Shown one piece after another: positions 1 to 8,556 of a stretch of DNA of 64,000 bases (within the stretch, counting starts at the first letter, position 1; every line of letters begins with the position of its first letter). The position numbers were made by a program, and so were the translations under genes. The notes under the pieces are model-generated. The model ran no database searches. It was given only the letters and a program-made list of their open reading frames with translations, and had not been told where the DNA came from. Source of the DNA: Gottfriedia luciferensis. Lineage in GTDB: Bacteria > Bacillota > Bacilli > Bacillales > Bacillaceae_G. The DNA lies in contig NZ_MDKC01000036.1 in NCBI RefSeq assembly GCF_001712755.1, positions 210,503-274,502 of the forward strand, read 5' to 3'.

Positions 1-43
1 AAAAGAAGCCTTTGCAATTGATAAATTTTGTATATAAGTTGGC

Positions 44-217
44 TTAAAACCACATCCCAACATGCCTTTCTTTGAATAACTGATTTAATAACTTGTCTAG
101 CTCTTGACTACATTGAATGGTTTTGGAATGAAGTAATCCATACCGCTTATTAATATCAAATAATTCATATCTCTTTTCTTCTATCTCTTTTGTTATCTGT
201 TGTAATAAAGTAGCCAC
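44..217 (-). CDS. Spo0E-like aspartyl-phosphate phosphatase (57 aa)
   Basis: This 57-residue protein has the layout of the Spo0E family: two short helices and the signature S-Q-E-L-D at residues 39-43 (SQELDKLL). In known members the aspartate is needed to dephosphorylate Spo0A~P, which delays sporulation. The N-terminal helix (EIEEKRYELFDINKRYG, residues 11-27) also fits. The start is a GTG at 215-217, preceded by GGAGG with 9 bases of spacing; no in-frame ATG suits. Its leader overlaps the 3' end of a decayed reading frame at 220-470. The C-terminal tail (RHVGMWF) is short. Family assignment is fairly secure; the partner response regulator is inference. Confidence 0.75.
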   Translation of the reverse strand: MATLLQQITKEIEEKRYELFDINKRYGLLHSKTIQCSQELDKLLNQLFKERHVGMWF

Positions 218-219
218 CC

Positions 220-470
220 CTATACCCCTCCATCCAAATAACTCTCCAGTAAGAATTCTATCTTGATATGACTGCCGAATTTAGCTGCCCCGTTATTATC
301 TTTTGCATATGTTACAGTTTAATTGGCAAGTAGATGAACGTCCTTGATTTTTAAAGTAATTTTATGATTACTAGCCGCACTCCATTGTGCCACTTCGCTT
401 AATTTCGTCAACTCTCATCACAACTGGCTGGTCGACGCTCAAATCCAAAGTATCATCTGCAACCCCTTTT
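220..470 (-). pseudogene. Degenerate remnant of an unknown protein
   Basis: Two open stretches in different frames read through on the minus strand. One begins VADDTLDLSVDQPVVMRVDE; the other contains NHKITLKIKDVHLLAN, an in-frame stop, then TVTYAKDNNGAAKFGSH and KIEFLLESYLDGG before a stop at 220-222. Together they look like one beta-rich domain broken by a frameshift and a nonsense codon. I do not recognise the family. It lies immediately upstream of the Spo0E-like gene, so the two may once have been co-transcribed. Confidence 0.35.
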
Positions 471-563
471 CTCCGCTTATTCCTAAAGAATAGAAATATA
501 AAGCGTAAAAAACCAGCAACGTCATAATGAAGCGTCACCGGTTCTTGGGAATCATGAAATTAT

Positions 564-900
564 CTAGAATCTAACGATAGTTTGCACAACAGAGGTTTTT
601 ACGTACCATTTGCTGTACCTGCTTATGATCATTACATTACTCGTATAAAGCACATCGTCTTTTTGTTTAGCTATTACAGATAGATTAGCAGAGTATGTTA
701 CACCTTGATAATCATTTGTTGCTGACTCATCATGCTTTACGCCAAACGAAATATCAATGTATTCATTTTTTTCTAAATTCCAGAATTTGTTGTCTTTCCT
801 GATTCTTGCACCATCACCCAACAGAGTTTGTTTTTCGCCGACAGCTGAAGCAACTTAACTACTATAGAAGTAGCTGACTTTGCTGCTACAAAAGCATTCA
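564..900 (-). pseudogene. Broken gene for a small secreted protein
   Basis: An 85-codon frame starting at a TTG (819-821) extends upstream in frame as VASAVGEKQTLLGDGARI to a stop at 855-857. In another frame just upstream, FVAAKSATSIVV resembles a signal-peptide core. A frameshift therefore separates the secretion signal from the mature part, which is beta-rich (SFGVKHDESATNDYQGVTYS onward). The start of this gene and its 941-1207 leader are partly duplicated in inverted orientation at 3317-3700. Function unknown; probably not made intact. Confidence 0.5.
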
Positions 901-940
901 GGAAGCCAGTTACTATTTCTATACCTTCTGTACCAACTGC

Positions 941-1207
941 TCCTTTCTTAAAATTCTGAATTTCCCATACCGACCATACCTCATTTTTAGAGTAATATTA
1001 TCCATATGTCCAAGAGTTAGAGATTCATTGCAAGTGCTTTGAAGTTCTTGCACAAGAACCAAATAAATAATATAAGCTGCTTCAGTTAGTGTTCTTGGCT
1101 ACTGCATCTTATATTAAAACATTAAATTTTTACGCGTTTATTGTAAAATCATTAAATATTATGGTAACCATAACATTATTTTATTGATATTCAGCACTAT
1201 ACTAATC
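941..1207 (-). repeat. Leader repeat copy A (inverted relative to 3317-3550)
   Basis: Read on the minus strand, this stretch closely matches the plus strand at 3317-3550. Shared blocks include TTAGTATAGTG, GAATATCAATAAAAT, the palindrome TTATGGTTACCATAA, GATTTTACAATAAAC, AATATAAGATGCAGTAGCC, TTGCAATGAATCTCTAA and TATGGGAAATTC. It stands upstream of the broken secreted-protein gene at 564-900, as copy B stands upstream of a similar start. A shorter, more diverged same-direction copy lies at about 1590-1650. Confidence 0.8.
1159..1173. promoter_or_regulatory. Palindromic T-N11-A operator, copy 1
   Basis: TTATGGTAACCATAA is a perfect inverted repeat (7-bp arms around one central base) and satisfies the LysR-type T-N11-A rule. 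It lies inside leader copy A. The same element occurs at 2687-2701 (one mismatch) and 3349-3363. The LysR gene at 1743-2633 is the obvious candidate ligand. Confidence 0.6.
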
Positions 1208-1239
1208 TGCTCAATCCAAAAAATCTGGTTATATTACAA

Positions 1240-1565
1240 GTGGTCTGGCAACATACGAAAAAGCCAAGGCTTTTTTCAAAAAGCGCTTGGCTGATTTGGC
1301 ATCCCTCACTAAGGAAAAAGTCAATGGTATTTCCTCTTGAATTGACTGCACGATGTAAATACATCCATTATCCTTGTTTGAGTTGACGAAAGATTCTCTT
1401 ATTCAGTTCAGGACAGTATTGATGTTCCCATCGCATAATAATTGTGTGAGTAATGGATAGGCCTCGTTCCCCATCATTTCCACCTAATCACGAAAACCGT
1501 AGATAGCATCTCACCGTTAAATAATAATGTCAGCTTGAATACTTCCATTTGAAAAAAATTTTGTT
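1240..1565 (-). mobile_element. Relic of an IS6-family transposase
   Basis: Piecing together minus-strand frames gives typical IS6-family segments in order: FFKWKY, TVRCYLRF, GERGLSITHTIIMRWEHQY, CPELNKRI, WMYLHRAVNSRGNTIDFFLS and DAKSAKRFLKKAL. Several stops and frameshifts interrupt them. The stretch that should carry the first DDE aspartate (WRVDETY in the family) is missing between RQLKQ and WMYL. No terminal inverted repeats were seen. This is a dead insertion sequence that marks the region as an old insertion site. Confidence 0.8.
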
Positions 1566-1742
1566 TTTTCATACCATTTACGCAGCATTTTAGAATAATT
1601 GTATCAGTATGTTCAAGAGTTAAAGATTCATAGCAATTATTCTAAAGTTATTGCATCCGTTCCGTTCCACTTGTCATAACTCAACTACTTCCCCACTAAT
1701 ATCAGTGTTATATCACAACTAAAAGAATAGCGTTAGGCTTTT

Positions 1743-2633
1743 TTACCCAATTGTAGAAATGCTGTTCCAATTTTTTTGAATTAAATTAATAAAAGATTGA
1801 ATTATTACTAATTTTTCTTTTTCCTTCAACGAAATGATAGAGGTTTTTATTTTCACCTTTTTATTAGTAACTAAGATTGGGATTAAATCACCATTACTAA
1901 TTTCTTTTTTTATGCACCCATTGGTTCCCAGCCCTACTCCAATATTATTTAATACGGCCTTTTTGATCCCGTCTAAACTTCCAAATTCTATAACATTTTG
2001 CTGTGAGAGTTTCAATTGTCTCAAATATTTCTCTATCATAGATTCATAATATCCGTCATCTCGATATTTAATTAAAGGAAATTTCGTCAGTAATTGGTCC
2101 TCCGGATAATTATCATATAAATCTTTAGAAGCCACTAAAACTATGTCTTCCTCAGCAATCACGATATTTGAAAATCCATTTTTACTTAGTTCACCTGAAA
2201 TAATCCCTATATCGTATTTTTTGGATTCTACCCCTTTTATAACTTCATCCCTTTTACAGGAAATCAATTTTATTTGTACATGTGGGTATAGCTTTAAATA
2301 TTCAGAAATAACATAGGGAAAATAATTTGTGCAATAGCTTTCACCAGCAGCAATCGTTACACTTTCAGACGAATTTGAAAGTTCAGCGAATGATGATTGA
2401 ATCTCCTCTACTATGGAAAAAAGCTGATCCGCATATGTTTTAAGGATTTCACCTTCAGGCGTTAAAAAAGTCTTTTTTCCTATTCGTATAAATAACTCCC
2501 GTTTCAATTCTTGTTCCAGCGTCTGAATTTGTGCGGTTACAGCAGGTTGTGTGAAGTTTAACTGTTGCGCAGCCTTTGTAAAATTTAAGTGCTCTGCTAC
2601 GAATTTGAAACTTTTCAGATGTCTTAATTCCAT
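1743..2633 (-). CDS. LysR-family transcriptional regulator (296 aa)
   Basis: The protein begins MELRHLKSFKFVAEHLNFTK, the standard LysR winged helix-turn-helix start, with the recognition helix around AAQQLNFTQPAVTAQIQTLE (residues 20-39). A LysR substrate-binding domain follows (about 90-290). A longer frame starts at 2699, but that codon sits inside a palindromic operator. The ATG at 2631-2633 has GGAGAG 8 bases upstream, so I chose it. The operator-like palindrome at 2687-2701 suggests autoregulation. Two more copies flank the locus, one of them upstream of the S8 protease at 3886, which is the probable target. The effector is unknown. Confidence 0.9.
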   Translation of the reverse strand: MELRHLKSFKFVAEHLNFTKAAQQLNFTQPAVTAQIQTLEQELKRELFIRIGKKTFLTPEGEILKTYADQLFSIVEEIQSSFAELSNSSESVTIAAGESYCTNYFPYVISEYLKLYPHVQIKLISCKRDEVIKGVESKKYDIGIISGELSKNGFSNIVIAEEDIVLVASKDLYDNYPEDQLLTKFPLIKYRDDGYYESMIEKYLRQLKLSQQNVIEFGSLDGIKKAVLNNIGVGLGTNGCIKKEISNGDLIPILVTNKKVKIKTSIISLKEKEKLVIIQSFINLIQKNWNSISTIG

Positions 2634-2686
2634 AATAGCTACTCTCCATCTATCAAAATTTTTCGTACTGGTAAAATAAGATAATG

Positions 2687-2701
2687 TTACGGTTACCATA
2701 A
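2687..2701. promoter_or_regulatory. Palindromic T-N11-A operator, copy 2
   Basis: TTACGGTTACCATAA differs by one base from the other two copies. It lies 54 bp upstream of the LysR start codon, where a self-regulatory LysR box is expected. Confidence 0.6.
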
Positions 2702-3316
2702 TGTCTTTTAATTTTACAAAAAGTCCCCTTTAAAGGTTCAACAACGTGAGTTTCTTTTCCATTTCTGTATCAGAGTTTTGTAGTTTCTAGCTGTATATGA
2801 AATGAATGGGTAACATTGAATTTTAAAAGAATTATATATTTGTTAGACTAGGATGACAAATGGGGTTTTGTAAGGGGGAGCGACCTATTTTTTTACAATT
2901 TTTTATATTTTTAATAATTTTTAATATGATTACATTGTAAATCTATCAATCAACTATTAATATAGATTTTGACTTGGATTTATAAATGAATCTATTGACA
3001 ATTAAGATATTATGTAATAATGGGTTTATAAGAAGTATCAAAAAAGGCATATTTATCATGCATTTTCAGGAGCTTTGTAACTGCTTTTTATTAAATTGAA
3101 CTACCCGTTAGGGTAATAAAAAAAACCGCTTTAGCAGTCATTGTAATTCATCTAACGTTTGCGTTAGTTGCATAAGAAAGCCTTTTAACTAATTTCAAAA
3201 TCTCTCCATAACCCAACTCCATAAACTTCATATTTTTCCTTTTTCACTCGTTTAACCATCAATTCATTTGCATTTATTATCTTTTTGCCAGAAGCAGATT
3301 TTTTGTATTTTGCATA
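2702..3316. other. AT-rich intergenic region without a gene
   Basis: No supported reading frame. Seen here: a segment at 2757-2808 (minus) that matches 3718-3763 (plus), including CATATACAGCTAGAAACTAC and CTCTGATACAGAA; a TTGACA at about 2995 followed by AT-rich sequence that could be a promoter; an inverted repeat ATAGATT...AATCTAT at about 2959-2993; and a small hairpin TACCC-GTTA-GGGTA near 3103-3116. Their roles are unknown. Confidence 0.4.
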
Positions 3317-3550
3317 TTAGTATAGTGCCGAATATCAATAAAATATTGTTATGGTTACCATAATATTTCATGATTTTACAATAAACTCGTAAAACCATAA
3401 AGTTTTTAATATAAGATGCAGTAGCCAAGAACTTGAACTAAAGCAGCTTATCAACACTTGCAATGAATCTCTAAATCTTAGACTTACTGAAACTATTACT
3501 CTAATAAGAGGCAAAATCAGTATGGGAAATTCAAAATTTTAAGAAAGGAT
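3317..3550 (+). repeat. Leader repeat copy B (inverted relative to 941-1207)
   Basis: Closely matches the reverse complement of 941-1207, including the LysR-type palindrome and the TATGGGAAATTC-AAAATTTTAAGAAAGGA end. It is followed by a short signal-peptide-like frame (3596-3700) and then by the S8 protease. This suggests a promoter/leader module was duplicated and inverted. Confidence 0.8.
3349..3363. promoter_or_regulatory. Palindromic T-N11-A operator, copy 3
   Basis: TTATGGTTACCATAA, a perfect 7-1-7 inverted repeat, about 520 bp upstream of the S8 protease start. It is a candidate binding site for the LysR protein encoded at 1743-2633. Confidence 0.6.
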
Positions 3551-3595
3551 AGTTGATTACTAGTATTCTGAAAAGTTTATCAAAATTATTCATTA

Positions 3596-3700
3596 ATGAA
3601 GAAAGCAACTTCTATGGCATTTTTCAGCAGCCTCAATATTCATTCGGTACTTTCCACTAAAGTAATAGCAAAAGAGCAAAAAGATATACAAATCTATTAA
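3596..3700 (+). pseudogene. Truncated secreted-protein start (34 codons)
   Basis: A short frame MKKATSMAFFSSLNIHSVLS... continuing TKVIAKEQKDIQIY looks like a signal peptide followed almost at once by a stop. It sits at the same place after leader copy B as the KSATSIVV signal-like segment does after leader copy A, so it is probably the other broken copy of that gene. No good ribosome binding site is visible. Confidence 0.4.
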
Positions 3701-3717
3701 ATTCGATGTTACCAATT

Positions 3718-3763
3718 TATTTCATATACAGCTAGAAACTACATATCTCTGATACAGAATCGG
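3718..3763 (+). repeat. Short inverted duplicate of the LysR upstream region
   Basis: The segment TTTCATATACAGCTAGAAAC...CTCTGATACAGAA recurs on the minus strand at 2757-2808, upstream of the LysR gene. It is a second duplicated block in the same intergenic neighbourhood. Confidence 0.65.
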
Positions 3764-3885
3764 TAATTGGTCCAGAAGGTGTTTCTTTTAACCTGTTAGG
3801 AATCTCTTAATGTACACTATTCAATTCTACTTTAAGATATTTCTCAACATTTGTAACATATTCATATCTACTAGGAGGATGTATG

Positions 3886-6800
3886 ATGAAAAAAATGAAA
3901 TTGAATACGTTTTTAGCTGCCTCTTTATCTACGGTTGTTTTTGCTTCTTCGTCTTATAACGTAAAAGCCTATGATAAATCGTCATTAGACAAAACACTTA
4001 ATAGTGCTGCCCTTGTTAACGCTTTGAGCGGTTCCGACGAGCATACCATTACCTTAATTACGGGTGACGTCGTTAAGGTTAAAATGATTGAAGACGGTAA
4101 AAGAGCTATAGACGTGGAACCTGCCGATCCGAACGCAGGCGTACAAATGTATACAATTGGTGAAGATTCGTATGTCATACCAGATTCAGCTATACCTTAT
4201 CTGGCTGCTGACAAACTGGACGAGGATTTGTTTAATGTAACGAAATTAATAGCGGAAGGCTATGATGATAAAAGTCTCTCTTCCCTGCCAATTATCGTAG
4301 AATACACAAAGTCCACAGCGAGCTCCGTCCAAACAAAGAAGGAATACACAGAGTCCACAGCAAGCTCCGTCCAAACAAAGAAGGCCCCAAAAGGAGCAAA
4401 AAAGGTTCGAGTGTTAGAAAGTATTAATGGTGCCGCTCTTGCAACATCTAAAAAAGAAGCGGAGACGTTCTGGAAAGATATCACACCTGAGGCTACCCAA
4501 AACCCAAATTCTAAATCAGTATTATTTGATGAGGGTATTGAAAAGATCTGGCTTGATGGTCGTGTGGAAGCCACATTAGAACAAAGCGTACCTCAAATTG
4601 GTGCCCCAACGGCATGGGAATCCGGTTATACAGGTAAGGGGGTTAAGGTAGCAGTGCTTGATTCAGGCATCGATCTTAATCATCCCGATCTTGTAAATCA
4701 AATAGAAGAGGCAAAAAGCTTTGTACCTGGAGAAACGGTTGATGATTTTCACGGGCATGGTACACACGTTGCTTCAACGGTATTAGGGACAGGTGCTGCT
4801 TCTGATGGCAAGAACAAAGGAGTTGCTCCTGAAGCACGTTTGCTTGTAGGTAAAGTGTTAGACAAAGGAGGACGCGGTTTCGAATCATGGATTCTTGACG
4901 GTATGGAATGGGCTGCACACAACGCCAAGATTGTAAGCATGAGTTTGGGAGGCGGGAAAAGTGACGGAACAGACCCGATGTCCCAAGCCGTAAATAACCT
5001 AAGTGAAGAAACAGGTGCACTATTTGTTATTGCAGCCGGTAACGATGGTAGCGAAGGATCCATCGGTTCACCAGGAGCTGCAGATGCTGCTTTAACGATC
5101 GGTGCTGTGGATAAGGCAGACAAAATTGCTCCTTACTCATCAAGAGGACCTCGTCTTGGAGATGGTGGATTGAAACCTGACCTATCTGCACCAGGTACTG
5201 GGATTGTTGCTGCTCGATCTGGACTAACAAAAGGAAGCGGATCTTACATAAGTATGAGTGGTACATCCATGGCAACCCCACATGTGGCGGGTGCTGCTGC
5301 GATCCTTCTTCAGAAGCATCCTGAGTGGAATGGCACTCAGCTAAAAGAAGCGTTGATGAATACCTCTAAAAGATTAGATTACTCGCCTTATCATATCGGT
5401 ACGGGTCGATTGGATATACCTGCAGCTCTAAACAGCACTGTTCGTGCAACGGGTTCTCTGTCGTTCGGCTTCCTTCAGTGGCCATACGATCATGCGCAGC
5501 CTATACAAAAAACAGTCACGTATACAAACGACAGTGACTCCGCTGTCACTCTAGATCTTCAAGCGGAATTTAAGAGTACAAAAGGTGATGCTGTACCAAA
5601 TGGTATGTTAACCATTTCTGAGAGCAAGATCACGGTTCCAGCTAATGGTACAAAGACAATAACAGTTACAGTAGATCCGAAGCTTGGTAACTGGGGTCGT
5701 TATGAGGGGCACCTAACAGCAACTGATTCTGAAGGCAAGCAAGTGACTCATACTTCAATGGGAATAGAGAAAGAAGATGAGAAGTATCCGCTAACGTTTA
5801 ACGCTAAGGACTTTAATGGAGAGCAAAAATATGCGAGAGTCGGAATCGTTGGCGAAAACATGGAACCTACATTTATAGATGTATACGGAACAGAAACAAT
5901 TCGTGTATCACCTGGTACGTATTCAGCCATGGCCTTCCTAGCAGTAGGCGGTGGTACCGATGATGTTAGTCAAGTATTAGTCGGTAATCCTGAATTCAAG
6001 GTAGACGGTCCTCAAACCGTGGAACTTGATGCACGAAATGCAAAAGAAATTTCAGCTGAAGTACCGAAGAAGACAGAATCAAAATTTCGTCGCGTTCAAT
6101 ACCACCGTATCATTGGTGACAATGAAATGACCGCTTCATATATGGTTGGTTTTAACGTTAATAAAATATATGCTGTCCCAACAGAGGAAGTTAAGACAGG
6201 AGAATTCGAATTTCTGACTCGCTGGCATTTAATAAAACCTCAACTTGAGATCCAATTTAAAGAAAAAGTGTTGGATGATATGCTGGAGTATGGAACTACA
6301 CCTCTTGAAGGTAAATATAACTTAGAAACGGTTTATGCGGGAAAAGGAACACCAGCCGACTATGAGGGTCTGGACGCAAATGGCAAAGTAGTTGTCGTCG
6401 ATCGTAGCACGAAAGGTAAGCCTTCAGAGTATATCCCTGAGACACAAGCACAGGCCACTACGGCAATTGCCGCTGGTGCAAAACTGATGATTATCGTAAA
6501 CTATGAAGATACGGAATTCCAACCGTTAATGTCAAATTCACCAGGAAATCCAAGTGGCACGAACATCCCACTTACCGTTACTGGAATCAGTAAGAGTAAA
6601 GGCGATGAAGTGATTGCAGCAGCACGTTCCGGTAACCTGCACCTGCTTGTTGAAGGTGTACCATATTCACCATATGTATATGATTTGGTGGATGTTCACC
6701 AAGGCCAGATTCCAGAGAATTTAAAATATAAACCGTCTAACAATGAACTCGTTAAGATCGACATGAGTTACAAATCAGATAGTGGTACAGTTGCTGAAGA

Positions 6801-7029
6801 TGTCCGTTATGATTTACGTCCGTATCAAAAGGACACTTGGAATATAATGTATAAAGACTTACTGCAGTTGCCTTCTAATCGAACAGAGTGGGTTTCAGCA
6901 GTGAAGGATACAAGCTGGTCTCACACAGCCAGAGTACTACAAGCATATCCATTCCGTCCATGGCAAATTCAGCCTTTAGTTACTTATGAAAAAGGACAAA
7001 AACTTCAGGAAGACTGGATTCTCCAATAG
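3886..7029 (+). CDS. Secreted S8 (subtilisin-like) serine peptidase, frame broken near the C-terminus
   Basis: A signal peptide (KKMKLNTFLAASLSTVVFAS) is followed by a propeptide and an S8 catalytic domain. Numbered from the first ATG (3883), the triad is Asp260 (VAVLDSGID), His292 (HGHGTHVAS) and Ser462 (GTSMATPH), with oxyanion Asn387 (AAGND). All are intact. A PA-like insert lies near 820-930 (AGKGTPADYEGLDANGKVVV). The second ATG (3886) is better spaced from AGGAGG (7 bases) than the first. The frame ends at a TAG (7027-7029), but homologous-looking sequence continues in the other two frames to 7339, so the tail is lost by frameshift. The catalytic domain should still be made. Likely role: extracellular proteolysis, possibly under the nearby LysR. 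Confidence 0.88.
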   Translation: MKKMKLNTFLAASLSTVVFASSSYNVKAYDKSSLDKTLNSAALVNALSGSDEHTITLITGDVVKVKMIEDGKRAIDVEPADPNAGVQMYTIGEDSYVIPDSAIPYLAADKLDEDLFNVTKLIAEGYDDKSLSSLPIIVEYTKSTASSVQTKKEYTESTASSVQTKKAPKGAKKVRVLESINGAALATSKKEAETFWKDITPEATQNPNSKSVLFDEGIEKIWLDGRVEATLEQSVPQIGAPTAWESGYTGKGVKVAVLDSGIDLNHPDLVNQIEEAKSFVPGETVDDFHGHGTHVASTVLGTGAASDGKNKGVAPEARLLVGKVLDKGGRGFESWILDGMEWAAHNAKIVSMSLGGGKSDGTDPMSQAVNNLSEETGALFVIAAGNDGSEGSIGSPGAADAALTIGAVDKADKIAPYSSRGPRLGDGGLKPDLSAPGTGIVAARSGLTKGSGSYISMSGTSMATPHVAGAAAILLQKHPEWNGTQLKEALMNTSKRLDYSPYHIGTGRLDIPAALNSTVRATGSLSFGFLQWPYDHAQPIQKTVTYTNDSDSAVTLDLQAEFKSTKGDAVPNGMLTISESKITVPANGTKTITVTVDPKLGNWGRYEGHLTATDSEGKQVTHTSMGIEKEDEKYPLTFNAKDFNGEQKYARVGIVGENMEPTFIDVYGTETIRVSPGTYSAMAFLAVGGGTDDVSQVLVGNPEFKVDGPQTVELDARNAKEISAEVPKKTESKFRRVQYHRIIGDNEMTASYMVGFNVNKIYAVPTEEVKTGEFEFLTRWHLIKPQLEIQFKEKVLDDMLEYGTTPLEGKYNLETVYAGKGTPADYEGLDANGKVVVVDRSTKGKPSEYIPETQAQATTAIAAGAKLMIIVNYEDTEFQPLMSNSPGNPSGTNIPLTVTGISKSKGDEVIAAARSGNLHLLVEGVPYSPYVYDLVDVHQGQIPENLKYKPSNNELVKIDMSYKSDSGTVAEDVRYDLRPYQKDTWNIMYKDLLQLPSNRTEWVSAVKDTSWSHTARVLQAYPFRPWQIQPLVTYEKGQKLQEDWILQ
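4300..4383 (+). repeat. Tandem 42-bp duplication in the protease propeptide
   Basis: Two adjacent 42-bp units (4300-4341 and 4342-4383) encode EYTKSTASSVQTKK and EYTESTASSVQTKK and differ at only a couple of bases. The duplication keeps the frame and lies between the pro-region and the catalytic domain. It is recent, judging by the near identity. Confidence 0.9.
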
Positions 7030-7339
7030 TTCGTCCGCGTTTGGGTCAAGGCTATTGGACATACCGCCAAGGGAACAATTTACAATTTGATATTCCTGCT
7101 TCGGCAGATTCAGGAAATGGCTCTACAGGTCGGGTCACATCTGCGGAATCTGTAAAAAATTTCAAACACTTAAATTATACCAAGGAAATACTCTTCTTAT
7201 AGAAGTAAAAGGACAAACTATTTTAAATAAACGAGTCCCAGAAGAAAAAACACAATACCGTCTAGTAAGTGAGGCGAAGCGAGATCCGAATCGCTGGAAA
7301 ACATCATTAAGTATGCATCATACCTCTTTGACTTATTAA
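7030..7339 (+). pseudogene. Out-of-frame 3' tail of the S8 peptidase
   Basis: One base out of frame with the main gene, codons from about 7014 read LDSPIVRPRLGQGYWTYRQG and continue to VTSAESVKNF, then run into a stop. A second shift near the A6 run at about 7155 restores the coding sense as QTLKLYQGNTLLIEVKGQ onward, ending SLSMHHTSLTY with TAA at 7337-7339. This reads as about 100 residues of lost C-terminal domain. Either two frameshift mutations or two sequence errors explain it. Confidence 0.75.
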
Positions 7340-7440
7340 ACTTGGTTTGCCGATCGGGTTTAAGTAGATCAAGGAGGTTTTATTTTTTTCATGGGTATAT
7401 AAGCCTTTTAACATTACATTTAATCAAGCTACCCATTGGG

Positions 7441-8541
7441 CTAAGCAATTTTTCTTCGAATCATGTCAACCACCAACAACAGCAAGGGAATCCCTAGCTC
7501 ATAGACGGGAAATGCAATTGGGATCACGAAAAACATGTAATAATAATGGGTAAATATCTGGATATTTTTAATCGACACAGCCATGATTAACGAAATAGGA
7601 GCAACAAACCAAGCTACTTTTCGCCAATCCTTTAGGTGAAACATTTGTGCTGTTCCATAACAAGCGAGAAACATATATAACGCCAGTTTAACAAAAATAC
7701 TGAAGAACCAAATAATAACAATCAGAATATCCACATTTTGAATGAATCCCATTACAGATATGTACCGACTCAAATCGTAAACTGGATAAAGAAACCTTGA
7801 AGGCAAATTCGGACCGAATGTTAAAATCACTGCTAATGTTCCAATTGTTACAATGAAAACTGCCAGTCCTACTCCCCACATCGCTCTTGATGACGCTTTG
7901 TCCGGTTTGTCCATAAAGAAGACGAACATTGTCATCATGACAGACTCTCCAAAAAAAGCGGCTACAGGGGTATAGGATCCTTTAAGGATTGGAAGCCATC
8001 CAGAATCTTGATAAATAGGTAGCATATAATGCCAATTCATATTGCTAAGATTCAAAATGATTACAGACAATATCATTAAAAGCACCATCGGTCCAAAGAT
8101 TTCACTTAAGCGTCCAATGCCTTCCACACCACCTTGGTATATGATAAAAATAAGCAGTAACATGGCAGGAAAGACAATGACCCACAGAGGTGTATTATGA
8201 AACAACGATGTAATAATAAAATCACCAAATTCACGGACTGTTATCCCATTAATCCAGTACCATGTAAGTAAATAGGGAATCACCATCAGCTTTCCTAGCC
8301 ATTTGCCGAGAAGTGTTTGACTAAATTCAATCATGGTTTGATTCGGATAAAGCGAACTGAGTTTGGTTGCTAGAAAAGTAATGGCAATCCCAGCAAGCCC
8401 TGCAATCACCATCGAGATCCACGCATCTTGTTTGACAGTACGAATCGTAGATGGGATGATCAGAAGAATTGTTTGTCCCACTTCTAATGTGAACATCATC
8501 CAAAAAATTTGCGTGCCAGAGATTTTCATTGAATTTCTCAC
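7441..8541 (-). CDS. Spore germination receptor permease subunit (GerAB/GerKB family)
   Basis: A 366-residue polytopic membrane protein with about ten hydrophobic segments and the family start SGTQIFWMMFTLEVGQTILL. It belongs to the APC-type GerAB/GerKB/GerBB permeases that form the germinant-sensing part of GerA-type receptors in the spore inner membrane. It is the last gene of a minus-strand operon in the order A-C-B, the order of B. subtilis gerK, and starts 15 bp after the C subunit. The nutrient recognised cannot be read from sequence. Length and topology look normal, so it appears functional. Confidence 0.9.
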   Translation of the reverse strand: MRNSMKISGTQIFWMMFTLEVGQTILLIIPSTIRTVKQDAWISMVIAGLAGIAITFLATKLSSLYPNQTMIEFSQTLLGKWLGKLMVIPYLLTWYWINGITVREFGDFIITSLFHNTPLWVIVFPAMLLLIFIIYQGGVEGIGRLSEIFGPMVLLMILSVIILNLSNMNWHYMLPIYQDSGWLPILKGSYTPVAAFFGESVMMTMFVFFMDKPDKASSRAMWGVGLAVFIVTIGTLAVILTFGPNLPSRFLYPVYDLSRYISVMGFIQNVDILIVIIWFFSIFVKLALYMFLACYGTAQMFHLKDWRKVAWFVAPISLIMAVSIKNIQIFTHYYYMFFVIPIAFPVYELGIPLLLLVVDMIRRKIA

Positions 8542-8556
8542 AATCCATTTGCCTCC

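Noticed and set aside
1834..2049. 71-codon plus-strand frame
   Set aside because: Lies opposite the LysR gene; the protein is low-complexity hydrophobic and has no family resemblance.
2634..2699. Longer LysR N-terminus starting at 2699
   Set aside because: That codon is inside the palindromic operator, lacks a ribosome binding site, and the family starts at MELRHL.
4260..5281. Several minus-strand frames opposite the S8 protease
   Set aside because: They are shadows of a well-supported plus-strand gene with intact catalytic motifs and lack ribosome binding sites.
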